A stretch of DNA of 64,000 bases from Dendrophyllia cribrosa (lineage: Eukaryota; Cnidaria; Anthozoa; Scleractinia; Dendrophylliidae), in NCBI GenBank assembly GCA_024195265.1, contig JAJLRJ010000013.1, positions 1,866,501 through 1,930,500 on the forward strand, written 5' to 3'. The stretch's first letter is position 1. Each line of letters opens with the position of its first letter. The notes beneath the pieces were generated by a model. That model saw only the letters and a program-made list of their open reading frames with translations, searched no databases and had not been told where the DNA came from. Positions 13,101 to 24,290 of this stretch are shown one piece after another. Made by a program: the position numbers and the translations under genes.

Positions 13101-16100
13101 TTATTGTTGCAGAGTAGTTTTCAACCCATTTTGTTTTCGATCAGCTAATTTTATGACGGATCATCATAGTATATTGCAGGAACAACAAAGTTGTATCACA
13201 ACATCACACAGTAAAAACAATCTTGCTCCCGTGTGTAGTCGTTTCAGTAATCCCTGTCATTTTACTGGTTGTGTTATGTTTTCACTTGTTTTCTTTGTAA
13301 TCTATGTTTCAGAAAGGCATAGTGATTATTGATAGTCCTGGTGTTGGAGAATCTGACGAAATGGATGAGATGGTGATCCAGTATCTGCCTGAGGCCTTTG
13401 CTTTCATCTATGTCATTAATAGTGGAAATGCTGGTGGAATTCAGAGAGACAGAGTAAGTACTCCAAACAGAAAAAAATAGAAAGCCAATTTATTAAAATA
13501 CAATGGCACCATTAAGGCGATATTAACATTATCATATAATCTTCTGCACTCCGGCGGGGGGAGCATGCATAGTGCCTCAACTACTGCGGTCCATTTAGTT
13601 CTATTTGCACTGGTCTTCTTCGCACCGTTCCATGTCATCCCACAATCTGCAACCTCCTAATGGATTGACCTCCTCCATGTCTTTCTCGGACTGCCTCGTT
13701 TTCGTGTACCCTTAGGATTAGATGTAACTGGTAAGTTTCCTCAGAGCGTGCCCAATCCATTTCCATTTCCTTCTTCTTATGGTGACTTCATTTCTTTCCT
13801 AGAGATTAAAGATTCTTTGCGGCCACCATATTCCCAGAATGTAACTAAGATAATAGGCACTGAGTTTCTGAGTAACACTGATTTCGTTTCACATTTGAGT
13901 TAAATATGTGCAATTTGGTCTTCTGGGAGATGGTTATTGACCTCCAGATGGGCCTTGGGATGAGAAAAGCAGTCTATTCCTTACATGTACCTTGAGTGCG
14001 CAGCCACATGTTTCTCTGTGCCCCCATTGGTGTCCAACTCGCTGCCCAAATACGTGAACTGGGTCACTTGCTTCAACGGCTGTCCATCACACATGATCGA
14101 TGTTCCCTGTAATTATTTCTTTTGTTGTAGATACATTAATCTTCAAACCAACTCTTGAAGCACTTATGCTGAGAGTGACTGGGGTTTTTCTCTTATGTGG
14201 CGACATCATGGCTCATGAGACAAAGATCGTTCGTCGGCAAACAACGAATATTTCAACTTCTCCTGATAGAGTACTGGCATTAACCTCAGTCCCTGAGTCG
14301 ATGTCGTATGTCGTTTCCCGGAGTTGTTGTTATATTGTTGTTGTTAAATAGGAACTAGGCCCTCCTTCTTCGTAATTAAATCCCGCTAACCTCGCATGTT
14401 ACAAGAGACCGAAATGTACAAACATGTCTACTTTATTCTTGCCTTTCAGCTTGAAAAATTGCTGCAAAAAGCAAAAAAAGTGTTATTTGAGGTTCAGGAA
14501 GAAGAAAAAAATGGAAGTGAAACGCCTGGAGTACAGGAGCGTTTGTTATCCGAGTGCGCTTTGTTTGTGTGCAACAAGTGGGACCAAGTGCCAAAGCACG
14601 AAATTGAAATCGTCAAGAATGATGTGACGAAGAAACTGAAAAGGGTCTGGCCCGGCGTTGATCCAGAGTCACAAATAATTTACATGTCAACTACAACGGC
14701 CAATGCAACTCAAAACTATGGTATTATCACGGAAACCTTTTCCTCCCTGATGGATGGCTTGAGGTCTGTGGTCATGAAGAGCATTGAAGCTAGGCTGGAA
14801 CTTCACTGGGGGTGAGCATAAGTGTGCATGTGTACATTTTGTTGCCCCGCTGTAATTTCCCGATTCTAATGACTTGATGCCGGACTTCTGATTTTACGTT
14901 CGATGGATTCCAAATTCCAAACGTTTTTTGAATGGATTCTGAATTCTAGGGCAGATATTTCCTGTATTTCGCATTCAGGATTTTATTTACACTAAAAGAA
15001 AATAGTGCTCTACAAGATAATGTAAATATCGTGGGTGCTGGAGGTCCGTGACGTCATCCAAAATGGCCGCTAAGATGGCCGCCATCTTGTAGTTTAGAAA
15101 AAATTCAAATTTATAACAAAAATGCGGAGACTGTAAATATTTTTTGCTAGAGTTGTAAAATACGATACAATTAAACACTGCTGCGTTTGGTAGCGTGTCG
15201 TGTTTTTTCACCGAAAAGGGGTGAAAAACGCATTTTTATTAAAAAATAGCTTGACCTTATGCAACTTATAACATCATATCTCGTTACCATAGTAACCGAT
15301 TGTCGCCAAACTTTACCAAAATGTGTCGCATAAGACAAGGATAAACGAACGGCTACTGAAGACGGCATGGGCTAACAATAAATGCTCTTGAAAAGTTCGG
15401 TGAAAAACCTTAAAAGGGGGAGGGGGTGTGGCATCCCCCCCTCTTTCGTCTGTGGGTTCATATCAACTCGCCATATATCCCTCTTTAAATGCAGAACTGA
15501 CGGGTTTAAGAAGAGTTTTCTACCAAGTATGACAGGATTTTAAAACGAATTACCATAGCCTTACTAACATAGTAGTATTTCGATTGTAATTATAGTACTT
15601 TATCGTAATATATATAATGTATAAAACCCAGTCCTGTTTGACAACGCCTTTTGTAAATGTTTTATACGATTTTTTTAACACTTTGTAAGTACATTGTAAT
15701 TCATTTTTATGCGAGGATGTACGAATAAACCTTTTTTATTATTTAAGACCTAGCTCGACATTTGAAGTTTGGATGTAGTTTGAACCTAGTTTTTTCCCTA
15801 CTCGGATCCCTGCGGTTTCTAGAGCTTGTGAGAGTATCTTAATCGCTCGTGCACTTAATTCGGAAGGGGGTAATAGGGTTGTTGGGGGCTTAGAACAAAA
15901 ATTATTGTCCAAAAATGACGGATGACGCTTGTTTTAGATGGCTTGATAATCTACTTGCGCGGATCATCTTTCAAGCAAAAGCCTTTGTGGTGAATGCTTC
16001 CCGGGACCGTGACAAGGTCAAAGAGGAAATAATCCGCATTGGTTGCCGATTGGATTTAACTGAAAAACAGCAAGAAAAAATGATGTCAGATCTCCACAAA

Positions 16101-19100
16101 TGTTTGAAAGAACAAGTTGACGATGCCGTGCAGCGACTTTCCGAGCATCTCTCGTCTGAAGAAGTAAAAGCGCGCTTCGCATTGTGGATCCCGGACGAGG
16201 CTCCTGAGGAACAGAGCTCCTGGCAAGAGACCAAAGAACTCATTGCAACAGCACTTTCAATCCGGTTTCGAGAAATTATAGAGCAATGGGAAGAAGATAA
16301 GAAGATATTTGCAAATATTCGCGTTTCCCTTATGCAACAGCTTCAAAATGTCTTCGATGATGTTGAAGTTCAGCTACAGGATCTCCAACGTGCTGTCACA
16401 GGTGAAAAGAAAAACGTTGGATTCCGCTTGACAACGATACGAAAGATTTTAATTGGCATCAGTGCTGGCGTCCAACTGGCCGTCGATATTAGCGCCGAAA
16501 ATGTAATGTTGATTCCATTGTTAATTGTACCTTGTGTGGTCATAAAAATGCATTCCGTTTGTGTGGAAACATTAATGGATAAAATAAACTACAAAGAAAA
16601 CAGGTGTTCTTTTATGGCAAAACAATCCGCAGAGTATCTCGGTGCGATAACAAAGAAGAAGAAGCTTAAGGAGTTCGTGCAGGCTTATTTAAAAGACGTT
16701 AAGCTCTATCTTGATCAAGCTGAAACTCGTCTCCCAGAGCTGATCCGAGCGGACAAAATGCTATATGAACAACTCAATGCTGAAACGCGCTCGAAGAAAG
16801 AAATACAACAACTCTACAAGCCCATTTGGGATGAGGGATCACAACACAGAGGCCGAGTGGCAGTATTTGGAATAACAGAAGTCTGTGCAGCCAAGATCAG
16901 TCGCGAGGAATTAGACTGGAAAGAAGACATGTCTTCCTGCCTTGGCCGTGGTAAATTTGGAGCTGTGTACCAAGGGACGATGACGAGACACGGGGAGGCC
17001 AAACCTGTGGCATTGAAGGTCTGCAGTGAAGAGCTTGTTGACGGTAATGCAAGCGGAATCGTGCAGGAGATGAAAATCTTGAGGTAGGTAAATTTCTCTG
17101 AGTACTTCATAGCAAGGTGAGGTGAGGCGAGTGAATTACCCCTTGTGAGAGGTGTTGTAGGGTGTGGTGGCACGACTATATAAAGATGTCATTTTAAGAG
17201 TTAAATGATTAAGGTTACAGTGTACCTTCGGGGGTGTCTCCAGTATAACAGCTCTAGCGACTTAAGATTACACTTAATATACCTAAACCCAGATATCAAA
17301 TTAAAGCTTATAGAGCTGGCTATCTAAATATGGAAACCATTTGGTAATAAAATGAATTGTCGAATTTTTTACGACGTCTTAATTCGAACGTCCGAATCAG
17401 CTTTAAAACGCTATAACTCAAAGCGATTATTGTATTTTGCTAATTTGATTTGTTCTCGGGTTTCCGGACACGAAGCGCTAAAAAAATGTGTCGGCGATTT
17501 CCCATATTCAATTGCAGTGAAAAGTTACAGAATATTTTCGAAAAAGGGAGAAAACAAATTGAAGTGATCGTACGGAAATGGCTCTTGACGAAAAAGTTTT
17601 CGGGAATAAGAAATTCGCCGAAACGATTTTGTTGATTATATGTTAGCCTAGCTTCTGTCCAAATTTGAGGAAAATCGAACAAATTCCCTTTGAGTTGTAG
17701 CTCTTTAAAGTGTCCCCTACAATTAACTTTGAGAAAACAGCGCTTAGAAAAACATATCGCTTCATAAACAAACTCCAACCACAAAAGTTATACCGTCATT
17801 TCTCCGTCAATTTTCACTATTTTTCGACAATTTTTTTTGGATGAAAGTTCATTCTGTAAACGTTATTTTGACGCCAAAAAAATTTCAATAAATTTTCGAT
17901 CTGAAGGTACACTGTAACCTTAATTTGGTAACGCTGAGGTGTCTTTAATTCTAAAATGACCACTGTTTTATTCCAGAGTATTGTGTCAACCAAAAACACT
18001 GCGTCTTTCAAAAAGAAGTGCACGCTGAGAAATCCGAGTCTTGTAAACAGGAAATACTTGCTGATCTGGTCTTTTCTACAGCTGTCATATTATCTGTATT
18101 GTGCAAGTCCGTTCCTCTTCGGTCTGTTGTTTCTTAATGGCTGGGGCTATAAGCTCGCTCTGCAAACATTATAACAGTCGCAGCGGAGCTCCCAAGTAAT
18201 AGCTATAAATGTGTTGAACCTTTTGGTTTTGTTAAGAAACCCACCTATTTCGCAGTTTTAAACCATTTCAAGAACCTGACCGAAACAAACAACCAAACAG
18301 TAACAGTTTTGGTTTTCGTAAAAACCGTACTCGAAAGACGATTTAGTCCCTTTCAGGTGCACAGGGGTCCACTTTATCGAAGGTCGAGTATTCTTTAGGA
18401 CTTTTTCTTTTCATTTTGAACTCTAGAAAGGTATGTTTTAACACGGAGAAATAAAACGTTTGAAGCAAACACGGCTGACGACAGAAACGTTGCTGTGAAA
18501 TGTTCGTGAAAGCCTGTAATCTACCCGGTACATGCGCCCACGAGCTGCACGTATGCACGCCCCACCCCCATCCCCTCCCCTTCCTCTAATACAACCAGGA
18601 GCCATAATCGGAGCTGCCTGTCCCCATGTGCAGGGCAAATTTATGCTATTTTTAGCACAAATTGCGCTATCGCGTATGACACGCGCATGTCTCCGCGAGG
18701 ATTATGTTTCAGTGGATTTTAGCCCACTTGCGCAATAGTCGAAAATGGGGTCTTCCTGGCAGCGGTTGCCTTCTATTTGCGCGCGTGTACCTCGCGCGCG
18801 TTCCTGATTCTGACAACTGATTACGCCTTATATTACTCTTGCGCCTGCTGGTATGTAGGCGATATATAACGTCAGCATCCTGATAAGGTTTAACACGTCT
18901 TTCCGACGAGTTCCCCTTCTACCTTGGAATGTATGTTTAATTGCACATTTTGTCTTTTGTTAATCAGAATGTTAAACCACCCCCACATTGTGCATTTTTA
19001 TGGCATATCACTCCTCGAGAAAATTGACACTGTGAGAATGATCTTGGTTATGGAAAAGTGCACAGGAAACTTAAAAAGCCGCATCTTCAAAGACGCCGAA

Positions 19101-19266
19101 TCGGTTCCTGGCATATCCAAAAATCCTTTTGTTGTTAAAGAAGTATACCGATGGACAAAAGAGATCACTGATGGTTTGGCATACATGCATGAACTGGGAG
19201 TTGTGCATAGAGACCTCAAGTTGGAAAACATCTTGGTATGGAACTAATATTATGCACTTATTGACG

Positions 19267-19298
<32 letters not shown>

Positions 19299-20967
19299 TC
19301 GAGGTCATGGCGTACAGACCAAGCGCAGCGAGGTCCTTGCGCCATGACCGAGAGCCAAATATTTTCCCGTCCGGACCGACCTAACTCAGTCAATAAGTAT
19401 TTTTTAATATGACTAGAAAATACAAGAATAGTCGTGCAGTGCGAGGTCGCTTGATCGGCTCACGTCAACCCGTCCGGCCCCGCTCACGTCACCTTGCGAT
19501 TCTATTTTCCGAAAAACGTTTGTTCGAGCATATTAAATGTTTCTGAATTCTTTAACCCTTTAACCCAAATATTAAAATACAAATTCTCCTTTCTTATCCC
19601 ATATGTTTAAATAATCAAAAGAATTCATTTTGGGCGCCGGATCATGTTTGTAATTCTCATAACCACTCTTATTGGTTAAGCACTGATATTACAAGGAGAA
19701 ATTTGGTGATGGTCATTATTAAGGCTTAAAGAGTTAAGTGGACACAAAGCTCATCTCCTACTGAAAGAGAATTGGCCCAATTCTCTTTCAGTAGGAGATG
19801 AGCTTTGTGTCCACTTAACTCTTTAAGCCTTAAAGTGCCCCTGTGATCAAATTTTTGATTTTCATTTTTTTTTACATTTTCGTGTACTATTAGACTTTCT
19901 TACTCATTTTGCCAAATTTCAATCCATTACGAACATCAGAAGTCATTTTATTTTAACATTTATTTCCGAGAATTTACAGCCGCCATTAATCAACCTTGTT
20001 CCAAGGCTTGGTTGCGAATGGGAGAAAGTGACGTCAAAGACTCAAACATACCTCACGGGTTGAAATTATAATAACAATAAGTATCGAAAATTGCACGAAG
20101 AACAAGTCCAAAGTTTTTGTTGCTTTTCGTGTGATTTTCAATACTTATTGTTATTATAATTTCAACCCGTGAGGTATGTTTGAGTCTTTGACGTCACTTT
20201 CTCCCATTCGCAACCAAGCCTTGGAACAAGGTTGATTAATGGCGGCCGTGAATTCTCGGAAATAAATGTTAAAATAAAATGACTTCTGATGTTCGTAATG
20301 AATTGAAATTTGGCAAGATGAGTAAGAAAGTCTAATTGTACACGAAAATGTAAAAAAATGAAAATCAAAAATTTGATTACAGGGGCACTTTAATAATGAC
20401 CATCACCAAATTTCTCCTTGTAATATCAGTGCTTAACCAATAAAAGTGGTTATGAGAATTACAAACATGATCATGCTGCTGTTAGGTTTTGCCAGGAGCC
20501 CATTACGGGCCCCTGGTTTTGTCCATAGAATAATAATAATTAAAAATAGCAATAATAATAATTCACAACAACTACAAATTGACACCTAAAAACAAATGCA
20601 AGTTAAAAAGAATTACACCTCTATATATACATTTTCTTCCATAAAAAAAAAACATTCAAAGACTATAGCTGAAAATTTTGAAGTCAAACGGAGATACACA
20701 TTCAAAACAACAATATTAATAATGTTTTTAAAAAATAAAATTCTGCACTTGCAAGTACATGACGAAAGATAAAAATAAAGGGAAAAAATTAAATCTAGCT
20801 AATATCTGCACGTCCACTCTCAACTTGCAAGTCCGGGTTTTGTGATGATAATGATAATGATAATGATAATGATAATGATAATGATAATGATAATGATAAT
20901 GATAATGATAATGATAATGATAATGATAATGATAATGATAATGATAATGATAATGATAATGATAATG

Positions 20968-21011
<44 letters not shown>

Positions 21012-21836
21012 TTATTCCACTTGATCTTGTCCAACATAAATCCATGGCCAACTTTGACGCTTTGTTTCTCGGGCTCATGAAGCAACAGTGCCGCTCAATT
21101 TCATGGATCTGTCTCTTGTGTCAGAAATAATATCATCCTAATGTATTAGATCTCTTTCTTTTGTACATGTACCGCCATATTGAATCAGTGGAGATAACGC
21201 CAAATGTTTAAGATGTAGGATGTCCATGAACCTGTAGAGTGAAGAGAAGTTCAGAAGATAAACGGTCCGGGCACTAATTTGAAGAAATATGGTAACTCTA
21301 TCTAATATTTTGTCGCGTTGGATTCCATGCAAGGTATAAACAAATGTGTCCATCTTTGCCCAAAAGAGCATCCACTTCCTGTACGGAACTGAGAAAAAAA
21401 CTTGCCTTGCCACTCCGTCTTCTTAACATTAATTATTGTTCCATTGAAGCTCTCTGAAGAAAACTCTGTGAAGATTGCTGACGTTGGCGCGGCTAAACCA
21501 AAAGTAGACATCACAGGCACTTTCGCGGGAACACCTGTTTATATGGCACCCGAAGTGTTCCATTCCCTAGTGTACGGTACCAAGGCAGACATCTACAGCC
21601 TAGGGATAATAATGTGGGAGATGTGGTATGGACAGAGAGCCTTCACTGATATTCCAGGAGGAACGCAGCAAGATTTGTTCCGCTGGGTGGATCAAGGTAA
21701 CCGTCCAGTAGACAGAAAAGGCTTCAAGAAGCCTCCGGTTCTTTGGGAACAACTGATGATGCAGTGCTGGGACGGGAACCCAGAAACGCGCCCCACAGCT
21801 AAAGAATGCAACAAAGAAATAACTAAGTTGGTATAG
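9934..21836 (+). CDS. DSTYK: DSTYK-like protein: dynamin-type GTPase plus protein kinase, 8 exons
   Basis: Joining exons 9934-10110, 12020-12227, 12777-13096, 13313-13453, 14450-14811, 15938-17083, 18968-19235 and 21450-21836 gives 3009 nt in one frame (1002 residues). All junctions are GT-AG and phase-compatible. Residues 129-137 read GETSSGKSS (P-loop), then TTST (G2-like), DSPG at 242-245 (G3) and NKWD at 324-327 (G4), a set typical of the dynamin/mitofusin superfamily. Residues about 404-725 are helical and charged, with one hydrophobic patch. The kinase has a glycine loop at 739-744, the ATP lysine at 763, HRD at 865-867, DVG at 885-887 and APE. It ends WDGNPETRP-type, as TKL kinases do. 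An in-frame ATG at 9904 could extend it by ten residues. The length and the order of an N-terminal region then kinase fit DSTYK (about 930 residues). DSTYK is a cytosolic or membrane-associated signalling kinase; its role in this organism is not known. Could be one of several paralogues. Confidence 0.88.
10822..10878. repeat. 11-bp tandem repeat, CTTTCGCTTCG
   Basis: About four to five copies of CTTTCGCTTCG in intron 1 of the GTPase-kinase gene. Confidence 0.85.
12020..12227 (+). CDS. DSTYK: DSTYK-like exon 2
   Basis: Acceptor cgttag|gcc, donor gcag|gtaatt, leaving phase 1. Encodes an acidic/basic heptad-like helix, then the beta strand FLLVA that leads directly into the P-loop of the next exon. 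Confidence 0.85.
12777..13096 (+). CDS. DSTYK: DSTYK-like exon 3: P-loop of the GTPase
   Basis: Acceptor catag|gtgaga, donor gcag|gtgatt. The split codon restores G, giving GETSSGKSSLVNLILG (G1), followed by LSTTSTICEL, whose threonines are in the switch I position. Confidence 0.9.
13313..13453 (+). CDS. DSTYK: DSTYK-like exon 4: G3 motif
   Basis: Acceptor tttcag|aaaggc, donor gacaga|gtaagt, phase 0 at both ends (47 codons). Encodes KGIVIIDSPGVGES, the switch II/G3 strand and loop, then a strand ending at an asparagine, IYVINSGNAGG. Confidence 0.9.
13495..14165 (-). pseudogene. Decayed LINE reverse-transcriptase C-terminal fragment
   Basis: Minus-strand reading across stops gives LKINVSTTKE, MCDGQPLKQVTQFTYLGSEL, then KGTRKRGSPRKTWRR and NRTKWTAVVEALC, the C-terminal signature of RTE/CR1-like non-LTR retrotransposons. 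Several stops and frame breaks; lies in intron 4 of the GTPase-kinase gene. Confidence 0.8.
14450..14811 (+). CDS. DSTYK: DSTYK-like exon 5: G4 motif
   Basis: Acceptor tttcag|cttgaa, donor ctgggg|gtgagc, phase 2. A Lys/Glu-rich helix precedes LFVCNKWDQVP (G4, guanine specificity). A later strand, IIYMSTTTA, occupies the place of the G5 region. Confidence 0.9.
14812..15937 (+). other. Intron 5 of the GTPase-kinase gene
   Basis: No gene seen. 15570-15750 is AT-rich and ends with GAATAAACC and a TTTATTATTTAAG run, perhaps an old retroelement tail. 15040-15085 contains mirrored AAAATGGCCGC and GATGGCCGCCATC words. Confidence 0.4.
15938..17083 (+). CDS. DSTYK: DSTYK-like exon 6: helical middle and kinase N-lobe
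   Basis: Large exon of 382 codons; acceptor ttttag|atggct, donor ttgag|gtaggt, phase 2. The first ~330 residues are charged helices with one hydrophobic patch (LIPLLIVPCVV) that might touch membrane. The exon ends with the kinase N-lobe: LGRGKFGAVY and the lysine in VALKV. Confidence 0.9.
17213..17919. mobile_element. TTAA-flanked element, GGTTACAGTGTACCTTC ends
   Basis: Perfect 17-bp terminal inverted repeats with TTAA at 17209-17212 and 17920-17923. 707 bp, in intron 6 of the GTPase-kinase gene; no transposase. Confidence 0.8.
18968..19235 (+). CDS. DSTYK: DSTYK-like exon 7: kinase hinge and catalytic loop
   Basis: Acceptor aatcag|aatgtt completes an Arg codon; donor atcttg|gtatgg, phase 0. 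Encodes LNHPHIVHFYG, the hinge VMEKCTGNL and the catalytic loop VVHRDLKLENIL. Confidence 0.92.
19250..19402. mobile_element. Fold-back MITE, ACTTATTGAC ends
   Basis: CGGACGGGAAAATATTTGGC and CGAGGTCATGGCG at 19278-19312 are inverted at 19340-19375; outer ends ACTTATTGACGGAGT and ACTCAGTCAATAAGT. Intron 7 of the kinase gene. Confidence 0.8.
19641..20471. mobile_element. Long fold-back element with an insertion in one arm
   Basis: Arms 19641-19776 and 19777-19833 plus 20390-20471 are near-perfect inverted copies (CATGTTTGTAATTCTCAT to GGAGATGAGCTTTGTGTCC). The right arm is interrupted by the element at 19834-20389. Confidence 0.85.
19834..20389. mobile_element. TTAA-flanked fold-back MITE, AGTGCCCCTG ends (copy 1)
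   Basis: TTAA at 19830-19833 and 20390-20393; inverted halves AGTGCCCCTGTGATCAAATT and complement, with AAAGTGACGTCAAAGACTCA in both. A second copy is at 22852-23591. Confidence 0.88.
20842..21008. repeat. (TGATAA)n microsatellite
   Basis: About 25 hexamer copies of TGATAA passing into (TAA)n, in intron 7 of the kinase gene. Confidence 0.97.
21450..21836 (+). CDS. DSTYK: DSTYK-like exon 8: activation segment, C-lobe and stop
   Basis: Acceptor attgaag|ctctct continues ENIL into LSEENSVKIADVG. The metal-binding Asp is present but DFG is DVG. GTPVYMAPEVF (P+1 loop/APE), DIYSLGIIMWEM and CWDGNPETRP follow; the stop is TAG at 21834-21836. Confidence 0.92.
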   Translation, partial: LSEENSVKIADVGAAKPKVDITGTFAGTPVYMAPEVFHSLVYGTKADIYSLGIIMWEMWYGQRAFTDIPGGTQQDLFRWVDQGNRPVDRKGFKKPPVLWEQLMMQCWDGNPETRPTAKECNKEITKLV

Positions 21837-22024
21837 TCTGAAACAGCCGATAGAGCGCCGAGCCCTTAGCTTATCGGATAAATTAATTCATTAGCGTTCA
21901 TTAAGGAATTAGTTATATTACTATTATAATGATATCAAGCATACTGAATAGTGTATTTCAGCTAGACATTTTAGCATCATTTTGAAAAAGCAAGTTACTT
22001 ATTTGAATCGTTGAAAGGAAAATT

Positions 22025-22030
22025 AATAAA
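22025..22030 (+). terminator. Candidate polyadenylation signal of the GTPase-kinase gene
   Basis: AATAAA about 190 nt after the stop codon, with another at about 22053. The region is AT-rich, so a chance match is possible. Confidence 0.35.
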
Positions 22031-22276
22031 TAATAAGTTAGCGTTTATTGAGGAATAAATAATAAATATAAATTTAATAATAATAAATATAAATTTATAT
22101 TGCGCAAATATCAACCGATACAGTTTTCAAATACGCATTACATTACGATCAAAATAAAATGATTACTAAAACTACAATTAAAAACGTTACAAAGCTATTG
22201 ATATGTAAGACGCACAGAAAATAAAATATTGCAATCGAATGCATGTCTGTAGATAAGTAATTGTCCAAAAATCTAA

Positions 22277-22562
22277 TAGAGCAGTTTTCGATTGAGTGTC
22301 GTAAAACCAAAACCAAAGTAATTACTCTGACCAATCACAGCAGTCGTAAACAATCCAATGAACCAATCAGAGCTCGAAGCAATAACATGTCGGCGGCGTC
22401 AAGCGCGGGAAAACGCGTGCGAGCAAATTACGATTGGTTTTGGTTTTACTTCTGATTGGTCGAGAAAGTGGCGCGAGATTTTTTAGCCAATCACAAAGCG
22501 TAGCAATGCAAAACCAAAGCAATTGTGTAATTACTTTCGACACTCAATTGAAAACTGCTCTA
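22277..22562. mobile_element. MITE family A, most complete copy
   Basis: Termini TAGAGCAGTTTTCGATTGAG and its complement; interior rich in CCAATCA and TGATTGG words. Relatives at 2512, 7305 and 35852. Confidence 0.85.
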
Positions 22563-22851
22563 TATGTAAAATAACTAATAAATTAATGTAAATAACGTCA
22601 AGGTAAAATAGTTTATTTCAGCTTTTTTAGCTTAACTCTACAATTAAATCACTAGCTAGATTAAATTAATAAATAAATTCTTTGATGATTCAATGGTTTC
22701 CATTGAGGGATCAATACTGCAAGTTTAAAGGTTTATTTACTGTTTTGCGTCACTTTGAAAAAGCGCGCAAAGTAGATTGTTTAATTAATGAAAAAATTAA
22801 TAAATTAATACGTTTGCATTAATTGCGGGAATTGACAATGTGAAGTCTTAA

Positions 22852-23591
22852 AGTGCCTCTATGATCAAATTTTTTATTTGGATTTTTTTACATTTTCGTG
22901 TACTATTAGACTTTCTTACTCATCTTGCCAACTTTCAATCCATTACGAACATCAGAAGTCATTTTATTTTAACATTTATTTCCGAGAATTTATGGCCGCC
23001 ATTAATCAACCTTGTTCCAATGCTTGGTTGCGAATGGGAGAAAGTGACGTCAAAGACTCAAACATACCTCATGGGTTTAAATTATAATAACAATCAGCAA
23101 AGAAAATTGCACGAAGAACAAGAACAAGTCCAAAGTTTTTGTTGCTTTTCGCGTGATTTTTAATACTTATTGTTATTATAATTTCAACCCGTGAGGTATG
23201 CTTGAGTCTTTGACGTCACTTTCTCCCATTCGCAACCAAGCCTTGGAACAAGGTTGATTAATGGCGGCCGTAAATTCTCGGAAATAAATGTTAAAAGCCC
23301 ACCTTCACCCATCATGCTGTGCGCGCCGTGATTAGTTTGTGTGCAGAATTTTGTGTAACACGAAATTCACGCTTGAATGCGTGCAACCAATCAGATCACG
23401 CGTTTTAACAATGGAACATTTCAAAACAAAAACAAACGACCGCAACGTCTTTTGGGTGAAGGTGGGCCTTTAAAATAAAATGACTTTTGATGTTCGTAAT
23501 GAATTGAAATTTGTCAAGATGAGTAAGAAAGTCTAACTGTACACGAAAATGTAAAAAAAATGTAAATCAAAAATTTGATCGCAGGGGCACT
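22852..23591. mobile_element. TTAA-flanked fold-back MITE, AGTGCC(C/T)CTG ends (copy 2)
   Basis: Same family as 19834-20389, TTAA at 22848-22851 and 23592-23595; its right arm is interrupted by a 175-bp element. Confidence 0.85.
23295..23469. mobile_element. Nested MITE, GCCCACCTTCACCCA ends
   Basis: Inserted in the fold-back MITE at TTAA (23291-23294 and 23470-23473). The empty site is visible in copy 1 as ATGTTAAAATAAAATGAC at about 20266-20283. Ends GCCCACCTTCACCCA and TGGGTGAAGGTGGGC. Confidence 0.85.
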
Positions 23592-23765
23592 TTAAAAAGA
23601 GTCTATTTCAGCTTTTTAGCGTCACTTTGAAAAATTAGAGTTAGTCATGTATTAAGAAGTAGTGGTTGTAGTAGTTATCTGTATATTCCCGTAACGCTTA
23701 GGAGCTTTACAGCTTGTCAAAAGACGTACGTGCATCTAAGATCAAAAATGAAAAATTCACAGCAA

Positions 23766-24004
23766 TAGACCATTTTACAGTTGTGTGCTTGGTGACCTAG
23801 CCTTTGAATGGAAGCGAGGCTGGAGGTGACCTTGTTTTGATACAGATCTTAGTGCTTTTCATATGTTAATAATGTTTTTCTCATGCTAACTAGTTAAATT
23901 AACATATGAAAAGCACTAAGTTCTGTATCAAAACAAGGTCACCTCCAGCCTCCCTTCCATTCAAAGGCCAGGTCACAAAACACACAACTGTAAAATGGTC
24001 TATT
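23766..24004. mobile_element. Fold-back MITE, AATAGACCATTTTACAGTTG ends
   Basis: Two near-perfect inverted halves of ~105 bp (GGTGACCTTGTTTTGATACA and AACATATGAAAAGCACTAAG) around a short loop. Confidence 0.85.
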
Positions 24005-24009
24005 AATAC

Positions 24010-24290
24010 AAATACAGGTGATAAGAACTATACGGCTGATTAGAGCTTTTTTAAATTCGGTAATGGTCTGCATTTCTCGCAGATCCTACGGTAGACTTTT
24101 CCATAGTTTGCAGACTCGATAAGAAAAAGAACCTTTCTTCCTTTTAAGATTAAAATGGGCTGTTGTAGAGTAGTTCCATTTTCTCTCAAATCGTATTTTA
24201 GTGTATGTAAAGTTAAAAAACTCTCCGATATATGTGGGGCGGTTGCTATACAAACACTTGTGTAGAAACACGAGCGACTGACAATATCTT
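24010..24290 (-). pseudogene. LINE C-terminal remnant
   Basis: Minus-strand translation has GSFSYRVCKLWKSLP, a stop, then DLREMQTITEFKKALISR, matching the extreme C-terminus of CR1/L2-type LINE reverse transcriptases. Confidence 0.7.

Noticed and set aside
20728..21085. Tyr/His, Leu/Ser and Met/Ile repeat frames
   Set aside because: Translation of the (TGATAA)n array.
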